The position numbers were made by a program, and so were the translations under genes. Below are positions 32,431-43,150 of a stretch of 64,000 nt of DNA, one piece after another. Position 1 is the first letter of the stretch. Each line of letters opens with the position of its first letter. The notes below the pieces were generated by a model. That model made no database searches, was not told where the DNA came from, and saw only the letters and a list, made by a program, of their open reading frames with translations. Where the stretch lies: contig OX637799.1 of NCBI GenBank assembly GCA_951802425.1, positions 372,001-436,000 on the forward strand, written 5' to 3'. The DNA is from Clavaria fumosa. Taxonomy: Eukaryota; Basidiomycota; Agaricomycetes; Agaricales; Clavariaceae.

Positions 32431-33523
32431 TTACAACCCAAAAAGGATATTCGAGAGGAAGCCAACAACTAGACCCATTTGCATTCGCCTACTGTACATA
32501 TTTGAGCCCAAGGGATTTCATGATAGAGGAAAGAAAAAAATCTTACGAAAAAACGACACTTCCGGTGCCTTCGCACTCACCAGAGTCCCAGAACACTCCG
32601 GGCTTCGGCTCGCGCATGAAAAAGAAGGGCATGAAGGGAAAGAAGAATCCGAGGAGGAGACCCTGGAGAACAGGGGCCTGGTTCGGGGTGGAGACCTGAG
32701 AGGCGGATGCGGACAGTGGGCTGTCGAGCGAGTCGATCCACTGTTCTTCGAGAGCGCGTGCGTGCTCTGAGTCTGTGGATTGGGAACGTTATGGTCATTA
32801 GCCCAATATTTTTGGCGAGAAAATAGGTAGAACGTGCATTCTTCTTCGGTGGAAAACTCATGGTCGAGGTAGTTGGAGGATGACTGGCTATGAAAGGTTC
32901 GGCGGAATTGAGCGATATCCGATTCGGAGAAACCGGCAGCTGTGAGACGATCAAATCCTCTTAATGGTTGTAGTTGAGTGCCCTGTCAAAGGTGAAGGAA
33001 AGTTGGTCGCTGAGAGAAGGGTTCTCCTGTAGTTTGGTTACCTGCGCCTTGTCCTCATCTGCTTCTCCAGGCTCGAAAGCCGGCCCGACAGAGCAATGTA
33101 GCCATAGAGTTCCAGAGTCCTTCGTAACCTTGTTCTGATCATTGTCCCCCTCTTCAGGCGCAGCGGCTTGTCGATGCCTCGCCCCTAGCGAGGTGAGCCA
33201 TTCACACAGCAGTGTGCTGTCTGTAAGCAGTCGGCCAGCGTGAATTAGACGCAGACGACGTTGCTGCAGCTGGGGTCTGGCTTCTCTTATCTGCCATTCC
33301 GCATGCGGATTAAATCGCAGGATATGAAAGCATTGATGAAACAAACCTGTTTCTTTAGCTCCTTCACAGACTGTGACTGGGTGAGTGAGATGGTGAGGTC
33401 GGGAATGCCTTCTGTGAAGCGCACGACGACCTCTCGTGTGGCGGTCTCGGGTTCGAAGGTCGCGTCCGAGTCGGCTGCGACATCGACGGCTCGCTGTTTT
33501 CCTTTAGCTTTCTCACTGAGCAT
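32431..33523 (-). CDS. DSC3: Dsc E3 ligase complex subunit 3 (ubiquitin-like, membrane)
   Basis: The Dsc complex is a Golgi/endosome membrane ubiquitin ligase, which cleaves SREBP in fission yeast. The N-terminal ubiquitin-like domain reads VVRFTEGIPDLTISL...VKELKKQ, spliced to IREARPQLQQRRLRLIHAGRLL. A GFSESDIAQFRRTF segment and a two-membrane-helix hairpin (LLLGFFFPFMPFFF, then MGLVVGFLSNILFGL) follow, matching the Dsc3 layout. The last exon (32494-32431) is short and reached by an intron starting after GSVVF; without it the protein would stop at 32543 and lose the second helix. The start is ATG 33523. Confidence 0.82.
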
Positions 33524-33940
33524 TCCGTAAGAGGGTTACGGAGAGATAGCTGTGAGTACCATGTGAGAGAGTGAGAGATAGCACAAACGTAATGAAATGG
33601 TCACGCAATGTCACAGTTGCATTTCTTTGTATGCACGACTTGTGACTGTCCTCGACAATGTAGTCTCTCCTCGAAGTCACCTATTATGTCTCATCGCTCA
33701 GTCGACGTTGGGGGCAACAGTGTGGTCGATTATTCGTTGACTGGAACACTCTTGCTACGGCGTAGGCTTATCCGGATCAATATCTCATTTATGTCCGACT
33801 GCGGTTATCTCAAGCTTTTCGAGCTTCTTGAGAGATACGTCAGCGAGCAGCGGCAATCCACAATAGTCCGAATGCGAGGAAGCGCCTTTCTCGTTGTACA
33901 AAGCCATCGTCTAGATCCCCCTCCGTCCTCCGCATAGACA
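33524..33940. promoter_or_regulatory. Divergent promoter region, DSC3 / KHA1
   Basis: 417 bp between divergent start codons. An open frame from about 33608 to 33937 exists but shows no family feature and most likely overlaps the KHA1 leader. Confidence 0.5.
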
Positions 33941-36900
33941 ATGCTACTGCCTTCGACTATGGCGGTCAGCCTCTTCCATTCAGGATACCAGTTTTCAAGC
34001 CACGTAAGTCACATCGTATATTGCATATTCACGCTCCGCAACGCCTATCATAGGGAGGGTTGCTTATGAAGAACGATCCAACCACTTTCGACACCGCAGA
34101 TCCTTTGCGACTCTGGATCATTCAAGTCGGTGTGTCGCTTTCACAAGAGATAGTCAGCCTTCGCGGCACTCATGGATGAATAAATAGGAATTATCATCCT
34201 CACAACTCAAGCCCTTTCCCTCGTGCTACGGAAAATTCATCAGCCCAGAGTTATCGCGGAGGTACTCGGTGGAATAATCCTCGGTTCGATGCCTTGGTGT
34301 TTCTGCAATTACGTTTATTAACGATCCCCAGGACCCACTGGTTTTGGTCGCATACCGAACTTCACTCAACATGTTTTCCCACCGGAATCGCGACCATATC
34401 TTGGTCTCGTGGCCAACATCGGTAGGGCTATGGTTTATTTGCAAGATAGCTACGTCTTAACATTGTATGCTGTACCCAAGGTCTATGCTTTTTCCTTTTC
34501 CTCGTCGGCCTCGAAATCGATGCTTCACTCATGAAACGTAATGCCAAATTATCAATATCAGTCGCACTTGCCGGCATGCTACTTCCTTTCGGATTGGGCG
34601 CCCTGATATCTATGCCTATCTATTATCACTTCGTCGATCACAACGTCGTATTTCCATATTTCGTGCTTTTCACTGGTGTTGCATTTTCCATCACTGCTTT
34701 CCCTGTCCTTTGCCGCATCCTCACGGAGCTTCAGTTGCTCGACACCACCGTCGGGATCGTGGTTCTTTCAGCTGGGGTCGGTAATGACGTAATTGGATGG
34801 GCCCTACTGGCTTTGAGCGTCGCACTCGTGAACGCTGGTTCCGGACTTACCGCTTTATGGATCCTGCTTGTATGCGTAGGTTGGACGCTTTTTTTGCTCT
34901 TCCCGGTGAAGAGGATCTTCCGATGGTTCTCGAGGCGCACTGGCTCCATAGAAAACGAGCCCTCCATGCTCTTCTTGACTGTTACAATGCTTTTGTTGTT
35001 CGGCTCCGCATTCTTTACTGATGCCATTGGAGTTCATGCCATCTTCGGTAATCTCCTGATGTACTTATCCTGTATACTGTTTTCATATGGATCTGTAGGT
35101 GCATTTTTGGCTGGCATCATTGTCCCTAGAGAAGGAGGGCTGGCTATTGCATTGACGGAGAAATTAGAGGACATGGTGTCCATCATTTTCTTGCCACTGG
35201 TGAGACGATACATCTGGCTCTTCAGACTGTTACCGACGACATTCTAGTACTTTACGCTATCTGGACTTTCGACAGATCTCGGATTGCTTGATAATGGTAT
35301 GGCTGGTTAACCAACGCTGAACACAATGTCCTGAGTCCCCTTTAGGCATTACGTGGGCGTACACAGTAGCTATATGCGTTCTTGCATTCATAGGTAAATT
35401 TGGTGGATGTTCGCTGGCCGCCAGATATTCTGGTTTCAGCTGGCGTGAAGCCGGCGCGATTGGGTCTCTGATGAGCTGCAAAGGGTCAGACCTTGACTCC
35501 TTTTGTGAAGGGTCTGTCTAATGCCTTTATAGCCTCGTAGAACTCATCGTGCTCAACGTTGGCTTATCCGCGGGGATACTCTCTCAGGTCTGTGCCTTCT
35601 CTTTGATATTCTCGCACTTGATCAGTGTGTTTAACGTGCAACAGCGCGTATTCTCCATGTTCGTTCTGGAAGCATTGCTTTTGACTTTCTTGACAACCCC
35701 GCTGGTCACTGTCTTGTATCCGATGCAGCATCGTGTCAGAGCCTCAGGAACGGGTGCTAACTTCCTAAATGTTGCCGACGAAGAGCGCAGTGCCGCCGAA
35801 AAGGCAAGGACTTCGCGATCGAGCAACTTGTCTAGTTCGTCCAGCAATTCGTCCGATATGTCGCGAAGTCCGTGGAAGACACACTTTACAATCGTTTTAG
35901 ACAAGCTCGAGCATCTGCCTGGGATGATGACATTCACGAAGTCCCTCATTTCACAGCCTCTGAGCGATGGCACAGACGCAGTGACAAACTCCGCGAAGAA
36001 GACACAGTTCTTCGTAGACGCACTCCGCCTCATCGACCTCACCGATAATTTCTCCGCAGTCATGAAGTCATCCGCATCGGAGGCTGTTCTCTTGAGCGAT
36101 CCACTGCTCAGGATCTTCCGCGCGTTCGGCGAGCTTAATGACTTGCCGGTCTCCTCATCGTTATCGATCATTCCGAATGATCAATTCGCACCTTCTGTTG
36201 TAATTCACGCCCGAGATACAGACTCAGATCTCATCGTCATCCCGTGCTCACCGCTGTCCCACACGAACCTCTCCCCAGATGTCAACGATACTTCCCCTAA
36301 GGCACCCTTGCGCTCACACAATCCATTTGACGCCTTATTCCGCTCCACCATCACTGTCGGCAAACCCATCCCGGTTAACCACTCGCACTTTATTCGCGAC
36401 ATTTTTTCACAGTCAACTGTCGATGTTGCATTATTCATCGATCCTTGGCACGGTGGACCTGCGTCGGGTAAAAAGCAGCACATATACTTCCCCTTCTTCG
36501 GGGGTCCCGACGATCGTCTCGCCCTCCATTTTGTGGCGCAGCTGTGCCAAAGCCCTAGGATCAGCGCAACTGTAGTTCGGGTGGAGAAGCGCCCGCTGGT
36601 CGAGGTTACCCGGCCTGAGACCGCGCGTTGTGTCTTCTCAGACGGCACCCCTCAGCACACGACTGTTACTTCGGTAAGCAAATGCGTTACTTATCTTCGT
36701 TTTTATTGGCGCTCATCGTAACGAAAGGAGAGTATATTTCCGTATACTGTCGGCGCTCATCTTGCAACAACTCATACCAGGCTGCAATCGGAGACGGCGG
36801 ACAATCTGGCTTGGAAACTCTATGCGGACTTGAGCGTCGGTGCTTCCGATTCCGCCATTGAACGCATGGAAATGTTGTACCTGCCCTCTCCCACACCACT

Positions 36901-37162
36901 CCACGCCGTCACCCGCGCCGTGACAGTGGAGTTCGAGAATCTGGCAGAGAAGAAACAAAGTCTGTGGTTGGTAACGGGCAGATCGAGACGGTTTGCTCTA
37001 GTCAATCACAATCTGGAGTTGCAACAGCTGGTAAATGAGCATGGGTTGATCCATTCCGAGATCAGTAGGACTGTTGGTGATGTGGCCGCTGCGTTCATGG
37101 CGACGAATTGTAAGGCGACGATTGTTGTCCTACAGGCGGGTAAAATAGCCGATTCAGGCTGA
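33941..37162 (+). CDS. KHA1: K+/H+ antiporter, CPA2 family
   Basis: Kha1-type cation/proton antiporter of endomembranes, setting organelle pH and K+. Seen: DPLRLWIIQVGIIIL as the first helix, QPRVIAEVLGGIILG, FLVGLEIDASL, the long antiporter core with GVGNDVIGWALL (Asp-containing transport helix, about 34770-34800), AFLAGIIVPR, then SWREAGAIGSLMSCKGLVELIVL. About 400 residues of cytosolic C-terminal region follow, as in Kha1. Introns of 50-70 bp lie at about 34001-34054, 34128-34188 and further on. ATG 33941 splices in frame to GGLLMKNDPTTF. The C-terminal exon ends TGA 37160-37162, 137 bp from the NOP56 end. Confidence 0.88.
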
Positions 37163-37299
37163 TCCTTCGGACATCATAGATCATACTCTAGTCGATATTT
37201 CACCCAGAGTTGCAGCAGTCCTTTCCACTCGAATTGTAAAATTGTTTGACAGTAATTGGCATCGTTATAAGTTCAAACCAAACAATCTATGGTCGGAAT

Positions 37300-38976
37300 T
37301 CAATCGTTCGTTTTATGTTTTGCCTTCTTTCTCTTCTTTTCCACAGTCGTGTCAAGGTGAGAAGGGGCGCCCCGTGGTTTCTTCCTCTTCTCTTTCTTCG
37401 TATCAAGGTGAGGAGGTGCTTCGTCCTGTTCGACAGCAGCAGGCCCATCTCTCTTTCTCTTCTTCTCCTTTCTGACAGCCGCCTCGATACGAGGCAACTC
37501 GGCTGTACCGTCCTTTCCGCCTTCGAGTGCTATCTCATCCAACGCTTTGCGCATAGCGTCAGCATTTTTAGATGGCGGGGTGCCCGTCTCGAAGAAGTTG
37601 AGGCGCTCCTCGACTTGAGCCTTAAGGGCTTCGCCAAACTTAGCGGTCGGATTTTCTATACATATCAGAAGTGAGGATGGGCAGGGCCTGCGGCGGGAAT
37701 AAACTTGCCGGAATAGCAATCAATGCGGGATGCAATGGAACATTTATTCGCCAAGAATCGTGATATGCGGCCCTTATGTTTCGGCCCAGCTCGGCCAATG
37801 AATGTCGAGTGATAGAGGAGACCATACTAAGATAGCAGTCAGATCTAAGTGCCAAAGGAAAAGTGGACCTTGTGGTCAGACCTTGGGAGTATTACCCTTA
37901 GTCTTGAGTGCTCTGAAGAGCGCCTTCTCCGCACCGAGGATCTGGACGGTTGATGCAGGGTATTTGCTTAGGTTCGTTAAGCTACCGGCATGGCTGATAA
38001 GTCGCGCGCCTATGCGCTCACCCAGTAGAGCGGTCAAGCTCGGCGCAACGAGGTTCATTTTTTCAGTCAGATAAGACACCAAGGACATGCGGTACTCTGC
38101 GATCGAGACGACACGTGTTGCAAACGCAGAAATGTTTAGCATGTCGATTGCTGACAGAGAGGACCCCATGGATCCCCTCGCTGCATCCAGGATGTTCCGG
38201 GCAAGGGTCATATCGTCATCCAGGATAGTGGCCAGATCTGGGAGCCTCTCCTCGTCCAGGGTGTCCTTATCGCCGATGAATTGGGCAACACACGCGTATT
38301 TGTGATTGTCGGGAACCAACTTGACGAGCTCCGGGAAATGAAAGCCGTACCATTCTCGAATACGCATCGAGAAGAGATTGACATCTTTGTCGAGTTGGTC
38401 TAGAAGCGCTACCGCCTGTATGATCATATTGTCGATTCGATTAACGTTAAATTTTAACTTGGCGCGGGAGAACGCATGTCCCAGACCGAGCTGAGCTTTG
38501 ACTATGTCGGCATCTTGCATGCCTTTGAGAAGTTTTGGTGCGTGCAGGCGGACACCACGAATAAGTTCTTGAGAGATGTTAGAAACATCACAAGTAATGT
38601 CCATGATCTGTTTGATGTTTCCACCGAGTACACTGTCGGATACAGCAAGTACAACGGAGGTTTTCTTGGACGGCTTCGACAGGTTGAGTTCTAGCAGCGT
38701 CTTGAGATGCTCGTTGACAATGCCTGGATAAGTTTTAGCGGGAGAGACTACATAAAACGCGGCGAACCGACCTTCAGAGATGTCGCTAGCATTTTCTAGC
38801 GCCTGTGCCGCGGTTTTGAATGGTGAGAAGCTTACTAGTTTTACCATTTTCGAGAACTTGGACAGGTCGTTGATGGACTGCTGCATCGCAGGAGTTTTCG
38901 CCGCAATGTCGTCATGGAGTTTTGCCTTGAATATCGCATACCCTGATGCAGCCTCGAACAGAACGTGGGTGACCAT
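37300..38976 (-). CDS. NOP56: Box C/D snoRNP protein Nop56
   Basis: Core scaffold of box C/D snoRNPs that guide rRNA 2'-O-methylation in the nucleolus. The N-terminal domain begins [16 protein letters not shown] (ATG 38976). A coiled coil and the Nop domain follow ([18 protein letters not shown], spliced to [20 protein letters not shown]). [10 protein letters not shown] is joined to [19 protein letters not shown] by an intron 37708-37656 whose donor is GC (GCAAGT). The C-terminus is a KKxK/KKRK-rich tail typical of Nop56. The Nop58 paralog is less likely given HVLFE...GYA and the ERLNFFETG segment. The length is about 520 residues, as expected. Confidence 0.92.
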
Positions 38977-40638
38977 TGCTACAACGCAGAGCTTGTGGTT
39001 GTCGAGACCTCGATTTCTGCTTGAGTTGCACACACGATCGTGAGAAACTGTGACCAGATCACGTGAGACCGCGACACTACGATCAACGCTGCTCTGCACG
39101 TTCAAATTTCCTCGCCATTGCTATAGCGTATACCCACAGAGAACTTCAACTCCCGTTCGACGGTTTACTTGTGGGCACAAGCTTGAGCGGTCACGATGTA
39201 CCTTGCTCGAATCGGCGATTGATTTTGAGCCGGACTGAACTCCGCCGACGTTCAGCATACGGTCTGCGGACGCTCACTCCACAGGGACCTCACACGTCGC
39301 TTAGCCGCTCACTTTAGACGCTCGCTTGAGCAGTCACGATGGTCTTCTCTAAGCTAGTCGCTGTTTGGGATACTCCGTGCAGTCTGCTCTTGACGGATAC
39401 GAACCGGACTTCAAGCGCTCGCGCCAAACCAATGGTTGGGTATCATTACGTTGACGCCGTGTCTCTGGGCTTCCTCGTGGTCTCATTGACATGATGGAAG
39501 GCTGGCTTAGCCCTTGCTTGAAGTTGTGAGCCGGGCTGGATTCGCCGAAGTGTAGCCTGCTAATAAGGGTTCTCTCGCAGTTCTGCAGACCTGTGCTTCT
39601 GCCGCTAAAAAATTAAACCCATACGCGACGTATCAGCGACTTGCACATACAGGAATTCATGATAGGTATTTTTTCCCTAACATGATTTCCTGCCCGTAAG
39701 TCGCTCGATCATGGTACGTTTTCCTTCTCAAGTTATACAATGCCTTTTTTTCATGAGTTTTTGAAATACTCATTTGTGGAAGCGCTTGCTTCTCAGAAAC
39801 GCTTTGACCCTGTGTTTGGGCGTTAAATCTCTCCGCCGAATGGGATAAAGAACCCATTCAATCATTAGAAGTCGGTGGATGTAGCCATCAAAGAGGGACG
39901 GACACCACATAACCATCGCCAAACCTTCGACGGTCAAGCTGTGCAAAGCGCCACCCCACATTTCCCATTCAGGGTCTGCTCGAACCCTGCCGATAATCGT
40001 TCCCTTTCACCTCCCCGGGATAACCAACAGTGGGTGCAGGCACTATGTGACCTGACACTCCTGACGTGTAATCGGACAGCAAGTTTCCTCATGTTTCTCC
40101 GCGGGAGCATACTTTTTGATTAAGTTTCTCCTTCCAGAAAGACTGTCTTCACCTTTGTGCGGAGGAGAAACCAAGCGCAGCCTCGGCTTCTGCGTGCTTC
40201 CTACTCGATTTGGATACACAACGGAACGTGACTGACACGCCGAGCGATCTATGCCATTTTGGGAGAAGGGAGCGTGCCGTTTACGGGACGCGGATGACAT
40301 CTCTACCTCGTGTGTTGGGCTTGAAGTCCACGCCCCCTTTTTTTCCCTCCTTTCAAGCCATCACACTTCTTCCACCTACATAGCTCTGCTTGGGAATCGT
40401 CAAGCCCGTCAAACGGGCCCAAGTGGGTCTGCGAGGCGCGCACGGCACAACGCCTGCACAAACTGGTTCTTCGTGTGGGTGACAAGTTCCTTCTGCATGG
40501 GTTAAACTTATCTTCAGCTGTGCCACCCAAATAGCTCCGGGGCAGCCGACTGCTCTCCTACACGCACTCAACTCGCCCTTTTCATTAGCTGCACCTGCGC
40601 TTGATTGCCCATCGACCCTTTCATTCCGATGCTTTACG
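38977..40638. other. Gene-poor spacer
   Basis: About 1.66 kb with no supported gene. Between about 39180 and 39560 two diverged copies of a GCTTGAGC(A/G)GTCACGATG motif and of GAGCCGG(A/G)CTG recur, possibly a decayed repeat. The rest, up to the DUF6699 gene, shows only short ORFs without family features. Confidence 0.5.
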
Positions 40639-42356
40639 ATGTTGTTCAAAACGAAGGATCGACTTGATGCACTCAAAACACCCATGGTCCATAAGATTCG
40701 TCTCCCGGACTCTGATACCCCCCCACCCATCCGACGATCGTCCACGACCACGACCATCACGACAACAGAGGAACCTTTCGAACGGAGACAAACTAGGGGC
40801 TGGTCTGTCTCTAATCGTGTAGCTTCCTTCATGACACAGTCACACGGTACAACACAAAGAGGCGCGCCCTCGCATGCGCTTTATCGCGTCTCCACAGGTA
40901 TTTCCTGTTCATTCATTCAATTGCGTATTCTCACCTCTGTGCCAGTACCAATGAAAACGCACGACGGGAAAGCTCCTCCACAATCCAAGGACAAACCAGG
41001 CCTGCCGAGAGCCTCCGTGATGACCCGTAAGTGGTCAGAATCCGGGGGCCGCTCTTCTCAGGCGTACCCCAAGAAGACTGTCAATTTTGCACTTGGTAAG
41101 CCGGGGTCGACCCGGGAAGTGACTGAAGAGCGCAGAACACTCACATGGCCCCGACAGATGTGCATGAGGCTAAGCACCGAGATAGTGGATACACCACTGA
41201 AGCGGGGTCGTCCACGGGTTGGTCGCGACCCACACGGCACTCAGACCGCGATCAAAGGAGGCAGGGTATGCTTTGCGACGGACCAATCCGACGTTGTCTG
41301 AGCACTGTTCGTGCACAGAACCAACCAAGATCGAGGAAACTCCTTGCCGAGCAACAAGGCGAGAGATTCACCTGAGCGAATCGCCTTCCAGTACAGAAGA
41401 ACCAATCGCTGTTTGGACGTCGAGTTTGAGGAGTGATGCGAGTGCACCTCCTGGTACGTCTGCCAGCATGCGCGCGACCACTGTCTCATCCGTAAAGTAT
41501 TTAGCGATGAAGCATCACAGACTGTCGCGCAGGCTTGATGGCTATGCCACGGAAAGTGATACTCAAACTCGCTTCTCGGGGATGAGAACAAACCACGCTC
41601 GCGGTACGTTGACACTGGAAGCGAGATGCATTGACTAAGCTAGCATATCACCCAATAGGGGATCAGTGGGGTCGCCAGAGAGAATCACGTCGACCGGTGG
41701 CAGAAACAACTTCGTCGAAAATTGAGCCGGAAATTTCTCCAATGGACATTTTGATGAAAGCATCTTGTAAGCCGAAGTAGCGATGCCTCGACGGGAGCTG
41801 AATGGAATTGAATCTAGTTCAAGTCTCCAATTTACCTCCTGGACTTCACCCAAAGCTGCTGGCGGATGTGACGGGGATGCCGCCGCTTCGTTTCAATATC
41901 ATTTTTCCCCCTTCGGAGCCTTATCTGAAGACATGGGATCATATCCCTCGAGCCTTCGACGATGCAATTCTTCAAGAGGCGGCGACCGAGCCTGAGCTAA
42001 AGGCAATGGCAATTCTGTTGTACTGCCAGCCTCTGGCGCCGTGGGAGGTGATCGTCCGGCGCCATGGGGCAATCAGATGCCAGGACATCTTCGACGCCGT
42101 ATGGCGAGAGTACGACGTGCCCTTGACGGACATCGAGAAGGCAAAGATCCCGGAGCCGTACATGAGCTTCTTCCAGAAGGGATTCAAACAGCGCTGTAAA
42201 CAAGTCCCTGTACTGACTGCCCTGGAGGAGAGTCGCGGCTTGAAACGCGTGGACCTGCTGGGGGGCATGACATACTTTCGAGGCATGACAAAGCCACATC
42301 TTGATGGTCCGTGGGTGGTCGAGCTGCAGCCGCCACCTTCAGGCTACTCGCTATGA
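40639..42356 (+). CDS. DUF6699 domain protein (Agaricomycete)
   Basis: The last exon (about 41802-42356) encodes a compact domain: LRFNIIFPPSEPYLKTWD, ATEPELKAMAILLY, PWEVIVRR and ITCQDIF/AVWREYDVPLT-type sequence, matching the DUF6699 pattern common in Agaricomycetes; its function is unknown. Upstream ORFs on the same strand (from 40639) are Ser/Thr/Arg-rich and separated by apparent short introns near 40900-40950, 41100-41140 and 41270-41640. They read like a disordered N-terminal half, but I cannot fix the exon joins, and the start is a guess. The domain exon itself is well supported. Confidence 0.55.
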
Positions 42357-43150
42357 ACATTTCTCCTTTCGGAGGTATCTCGGTCCGTGATCTCGAACTT
42401 GGCTAGTATGTGATGAGGCTCATGCCTTACCTGCAGGGCTGGACATCTGAGATCACTTCTTTTGATAATTTATCGCCACCATTGCTATATGTAAGTTCAC
42501 AGTAGCACAATCCTATTCACATATGCGCAATGCCAGATTGTCGCGTCTTCCATATGTAAATTTTGTCAAGCCCATGTCGTATTCATTGCTATCGCTGTGT
42601 CAAAGTAGCTCACCTGTATCGCATAGTGTAGAGAAGCGGAGTATGCAAACCACAACCTTGCCGAACCAACGCAACGAGCTTTAGCTTTGGACCCTGAACG
42701 GGACGTACGGCCTGCAGCACATGGGGTCATTCAGCGAGGTGATGGTGAGGCAGGACGCGCAGACTCGTGGTAAAATCGACAAGGGGCGGAGGGCAAAGCA
42801 GACACCGGCGATAAACCTTTCATCGATGAACAACGCGAGGTCTTGCGCATCTGTGACTGGAGTTGTTATCCTTCTCTTCACGAGGAACAGTGAGAACAGA
42901 AGTGGAGGCAACGTTCTTTGGCATCAATAGCACAATTCCAAGGCCGGATAATCCCGGTCCAATTTTCGGCCGACTAGTGAGGCATGTAGGATAAGTCGTC
43001 GCGTAGTCTCTCATCCCAACAACAATTTCTGAGTAGTACAGTACAGTAATTGAAAGAAAAAAGGAACACTGAACTGGTCTTCATAATTTACCTGCTACTA
43101 ACCACACATTACAGTAACTTCTTCTTCCTTGAACAAGGTCGGAAGGGCCT
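42357..43150. other. Convergent intergenic region
   Basis: About 790 bp between the DUF6699 and RING gene ends. Only short, unrecognised ORFs; presumed 3' flanks. Confidence 0.55.
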
